From Eulemur rufifrons (lineage: Eukaryota > Chordata > Mammalia > Primates > Lemuridae): DNA of 64,000 nt. This document shows, one piece after another, positions 60,936 through 64,000 of the stretch. Made by a program: the position numbers and the translations under genes. The notes beneath the pieces were generated by a model, which was given only the letters and a program-made list of their open reading frames with translations, searched no databases and was not told the DNA's origin. Positions within the stretch are counted from its first letter, which is position 1. Each line of letters begins with the position of its first letter. The stretch covers positions 65,229,001 through 65,293,000 of the forward strand of contig NC_090999.1 of NCBI RefSeq assembly GCF_041146395.1. The letters run 5' to 3'.

Positions 60936-61193
60936 AGGGTCTGGATAGAATAGCATTTCTATTTTGAGAAGATATCTATTGGCAATTTTCAGAAGTTGAC
61001 CATTTGCCAAGCACAGATTGACCTTGCATCTGAGAGAGAATCATATTTTAACATGTTTGCAGCATACTGCCTTAATTAAGAATGAAAATTTCCAACAGAG
61101 CCCTTGGATCCCAAACCCTTTCATTATAACTATTTCTCCAAATACTTAGCCACTCTGACATCAGGCCCCATAAGAATTCAGGTAACAGGGACA
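60936..61193. other. spacer between the inverted arms
   Basis: A 258-base single-copy spacer with no recognised feature. It would form the loop if the arms paired. Confidence 0.85.
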
Positions 61194-61518
61194 TAAGCCA
61201 TATTTGACTCTTGTTCTTCTTTGCAATCTAAAATTGCTTGTGATAAAAGAATAATTCAGCACTTTTATAGTTGCCTTTGAATACTTTGAATAGTATTTCC
61301 ACCATACTAAATTAGAAGTCTGAGTGTTTTCCAAAATATCTTTTGGGATTGGAATAGATCTTGGAGACAAGTTCTGTGTCACTGCAGAGCTGCTGCCAAG
61401 CTTCACGTGCCCTGAGGGACTGACCTCCTGTGTCAACAGGGGCCACACTGTCTCTGGTTGAGAGCAGACATGGGCTGCGCCTTCTCCTCTCTCCTTATTT
61501 TACTCTTTACTCTTTCTT
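61194..61518 (-). repeat. inverted duplication, right arm
   Basis: Reverse-oriented partner of 60611-60935. The inner edge is the shared TATTTGACTCTTGTTCTTCT next to the spacer; the match ends near 61518 in a T-rich stretch. Differences from the left arm are scattered single-base changes plus a few one-base indels. Confidence 0.92.
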
Positions 61519-62099
61519 ATTTTACTCCATTTTTTATCCCCCCCCAGCTTTATTAAGATATAATCGACAAACAAAAATTTTGTATATTTACAATATACAA
61601 TGTGATGTTTTCGATTTTTTAAACTGACAAACATGTTTTACCCTTTTCTTTTGCTCTATTAATACTACTTCAGTGCCTCACACTGCAGAGAAAAGGAGAA
61701 CTATTTTATTCTGAAGAACCCAAAATAATTCAAAGACTAGGAGCTGCTACAGTAAATAGGTGACAATGTGGCACTCATGATCCTGGCACCCTCAACCATT
61801 CTCACGCATTGCAAGCTCAAGACTCAACCGAATCCCCACCCTTGCCCCCCAAAAAAGACCTTTCAATGAAAGCATTTCTGAACAGAACCAGGAAAAATCT
61901 GAGACATAAGTGAAGGGGAAAACACGCTGTGATTAACTCTTTCTACTCTCCCTTTTCCTGGAGGTTCAGCCAACTCCCTGCTCTGTCAAATCTTTCTGTC
62001 TTCCCAGCACCAAGGTCAGGGCACTGCCCAACTCCAGGCTCTCACTGAGACAATGGCGGTCTCCACGTGGTCTTCTGTCTCCTCTGCCAGCTTGACCCA
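61519..62099. other. single-copy sequence, possible L1 scrap
   Basis: CAGCTTTATTAAGATATAATCG (about 61550-61571) is like a short piece of old LINE 3' sequence. Otherwise nothing was recognised. Confidence 0.4.
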
Positions 62100-62369
62100 T
62101 CACCCCCCATTCAACTGCCTCCAGGGTTCCTACAGTGCCTGAGAGGACATTCCTCAACCCTCACATCTGGCCACACCTGCATTTTCACCTTTATTCCCTC
62201 TACACGCTTGCTACACCCTAGGTTCCAGTCCCACTACTGACTCCCTGTTTTTCACACACATGACACTGATTCACCTCTGTGCCTGTGGCAATACTCTTTC
62301 ACTGTCTTCTCGTCCTTGTGTCCAAATCCTAATCACACTTCAAAACAAGGTAGAGGTCACCTGGTGGAA
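62100..62369 (+). repeat. L2 LINE 3' fragment
   Basis: CCACACCTGCATTTTCACC, TTGCTACACCCTAGGTTCC, CCTCTGTGCCTGTGGCAATA, CTCTTTCACTGTCTTC and ACAAGGTAGAGGTCACC follow the L2 3' segment around 'gcctttgcactggctgttccctctgcc'. Confidence 0.55.
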
Positions 62370-62790
62370 CATCCTCAGATTGTTGCCACCAAACCTACAG
62401 ACTTCCCTGCATCCACTTCCATGCTGTCTCATTCTGTCTGCAATGGAAGAGGGGTGCTTCTTCTGGCTTAAGGCCAAGGGGGACCACCTCCCCCTGGTCT
62501 GTGGGACTCACCCCAACCTATGTCCTGAGGGACCTTACCCACCCCTTCTCCCTCTTCTCCTTTATCTTCAACCTCTCTCTTTCCATCAACCCACTCAGGT
62601 GATCTCCATCTGGAAAACAAACCTTCCCACAACCAACATTGTTCTCCTTCTCCCACTACCACTTTCTTTTATCCCCTGTTTAGAGCCAACTTGCTTGGCC
62701 ACTCTCCCTTGTCCCCGCCTCCCCTCTTTCTGCATCTCCCCCACCCCACAGCATCCTGACTTTCATCCTGCCACTCATTTCTCCTAGCTG
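62370..62790 (+). repeat. L2 LINE reverse-transcriptase region
   Basis: CCACCAAACCTACAGACTTCC, CTGTCTGCAATGGAAGAGG, CTGGCTTAAGGCCAAGG, TGTCCTGAGGGACC and CTTCAACCTCTCTCTTTCC match the start of the L2 RT domain. Translation gives MEEGCFFWLKAKGD in one frame, then FSLFSFIFNLSLS in another, both at the expected place, so a frameshift lies between. The 175-codon open frame at 62260-62787 runs through the wrong phase for the second half and is not functional. Confidence 0.75.
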
Positions 62791-62814
62791 GTGAACCCCC
62801 CCATTATTTTGTAA

Positions 62815-62870
62815 AATATACTGACACCTGCTGTGTCCCAGATAACTATGCCTAGTACTTGGGGAAGGGA
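62815..62870 (-). repeat. L2 or MIR scrap
   Basis: CACCTGCTGTGTCCCAGAT then ATGCCTAGTACTTGGGG is like the reversed L2 tail. Confidence 0.4.
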
Positions 62871-63242
62871 AAGGACAGGAGAGGAGAAATCAGACATGAG
62901 CTCTCTGAATCAGAAGTCAAGCTGATAGCTAAATTCAGTCCAGAGATATATTTGATTTAGCCTTGCTTTTAAAAATATACAGTTGGCCAAAAATTCAAGA
63001 ATCTGGATGTGTCACACAAAAATCTGGGGTATTGGCTTCTATTAAGGAATCTAGAAGCTGTGACAACATGTGTTTTTTTCCTGAGTAGCAATAATCACCT
63101 AGAGCTGAGAAGCACCTGCTCCTTCAAGGAGTCATGGGCTATCTGGGTCACCATGACCCCACCAAACCCTCTTGCCTCCCTGTCCTTACTTTGGTAGCTC
63201 CTGTGGGCCTTGGAGTTTGGAGTTTGAAATCCCTGCTTTAGA
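62871..63242. other. single-copy sequence
   Basis: No feature was recognised. Confidence 0.4.
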
Positions 63243-63545
63243 TTAGCACTGATAGAAATACAAATGTGAGCTACGTATGTCATTTTACCTGTAAAATTAA
63301 CAGGTAAAATTAACTTTATTATTATATTTAACTTAATCCAATATATCCAAAATATCAACACAACATGCAATCAATATAAATTCAGTAATGAGATAATTCA
63401 CATTCTTTTGTTTGTACTAAGTCTTCACAATCCAATGTACATTTTACACTTACGGCACATCTCAATTGTAACAAGCCACATTTCCAGCATGCAATGGCCA
63501 AATGGGGCTAGAGGTTGCCACATGGATGGCACATCTTTGGATGCT
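63243..63545 (+). mobile_element. hAT-type MITE (MER family)
   Basis: GCACTGATAGAAATACAAATG, GTGAGCTACGTATGTCATTT, AATCCAATATATCCAAAATAT, ACATGCAATCAATATAAA, TTTGTACTAAGTCTTCACAA, TTTTACACTTACGGCACATC and ACAAGCCACATTTCC follow a known nonautonomous hAT element in order ('ctgtccaatagaaatataatgtgagcc...'). It encodes nothing. A 13-bp tandem duplication and a small palindrome lie near 63282-63314. Confidence 0.8.
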
Positions 63546-64000
63546 TAATGGTTAGTTACAAAAATCAAGTCTTGCAAGCAGAGAGAGAGTGGGGGTGGGA
63601 CAGAATATTAAGGAGAAAGAAGAAATAAGGCACGATGAAGAAAGAAGGCGTGGATGTTAAAGAGTAGGCATGAGAGATGTTTAAAAATAGGAGGGAAGAG
63701 AGTAGGGACACAGAGACAATGAATGGTGTTCAGTGAAAAATCAGCCCGAGTCTAGTCCTCCAGGGGAAGAAATGTCCTTTATAAGCAAATACAGTTGACC
63801 AGTAATGTAGATTTCCTGGAGGGAGGCTCTGGTGTTTTTAACTAGGCTCAGCATGACACAGGAGGTCACTATGAATATCATCTGGCCACCTGTCTGCACT
63901 CCACTTGGTACTTGGTACACACCTGGTGCTTAAGAGGCAGCAGAATGGACAAGGAGGAAGAGAACAGAATTCTTGGTCAAGATTGGGATTTGTATCTGAG
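63546..64000. other. single-copy, purine-rich sequence
   Basis: 63570-63720 is markedly G/A-rich (AGAGAGAGTGGGGGTGGG, GGAGAAAGAAGAAATAAGG). No gene was recognised. Confidence 0.45.

Noticed and set aside
62260..62787. 175-codon plus-strand open frame, the longest in the window
   Set aside because: It lies on L2 sequence. The RT-like residues shift to another frame halfway, and the openness comes from C/T-rich sequence poor in stop codons.

Overview
The window is gene-poor nuclear DNA from a mammal, most likely a lemuriform (strepsirrhine) primate. Six dimeric 7SL-derived SINEs are Alu elements with the lemur-type layout: a GAGCAAGAG left-arm motif, an A-rich linker containing the block GGACAGCTAAAA in the best copies, and CTAGGCTGACGCCA before the right-arm end. 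Two L1 pieces carry the lemur-type 3' untranslated region, and a piggyBac-like MITE sits inside an old LTR. piggyBac elements with recent activity have been reported from mouse lemur, so a cheirogaleid or related lemur is plausible but not proven.

I found no protein-coding gene, tRNA, rRNA or snRNA that I can support. Every open frame is short. The longer ones lie in repeats (L1, L2, Alu, LTR) or in C-rich or GC-rich sequence that is open in several frames at once. One stretch near 10.44-10.64 kb and two short splice-flanked segments are listed only as weak exon candidates.

Layout. 1-8 kb: mostly single-copy AT-rich sequence with a MIR and a roughly 1 kb L2. 8-10 kb: a composite minus-strand L1 and an old LTR-like piece. 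12.5-17.4 kb: a Tigger-type MITE, an Alu and a TG...CA LTR. 18.2 kb: a 30-bp-arm hairpin. 21-23 kb: L2 and MIR. 23.6-28.6 kb: an old plus-strand L1 about 5 kb across, broken by a hAT MITE, an LTR that itself holds the piggyBac MITE, and an unidentified insert that itself holds an Alu. 28.7-30.5 kb: a MER5A-like element split by an LTR, then another LTR-like piece. 33-40 kb: Alus in both orientations, two L2 copies and an L1 3' end. 40-50 kb: L2, MIRs, a 1.8 kb L1 3' half with a purine-pyrimidine alternating insert, a tiny lemur L1 tail, and an L1M 3' untranslated region. 50-58 kb: LTRs, L2 and MIRs around a GC-richer single-copy block. 60.6-61.5 kb: a pair of roughly 300-bp inverted arms about 92% alike. 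62-63.5 kb: L2 and a hAT MITE.

The most unusual items are the inverted duplication at 60.6-61.5 kb, the short hairpin at 18.24-18.31 kb, the TTAA-flanked piggyBac-like element, and two pairs of diverged local duplications (30.2/32.0 kb and 15.7/16.35 kb). Repeat family names come from recalled consensus patterns, not a database search, so subfamily labels are approximate.
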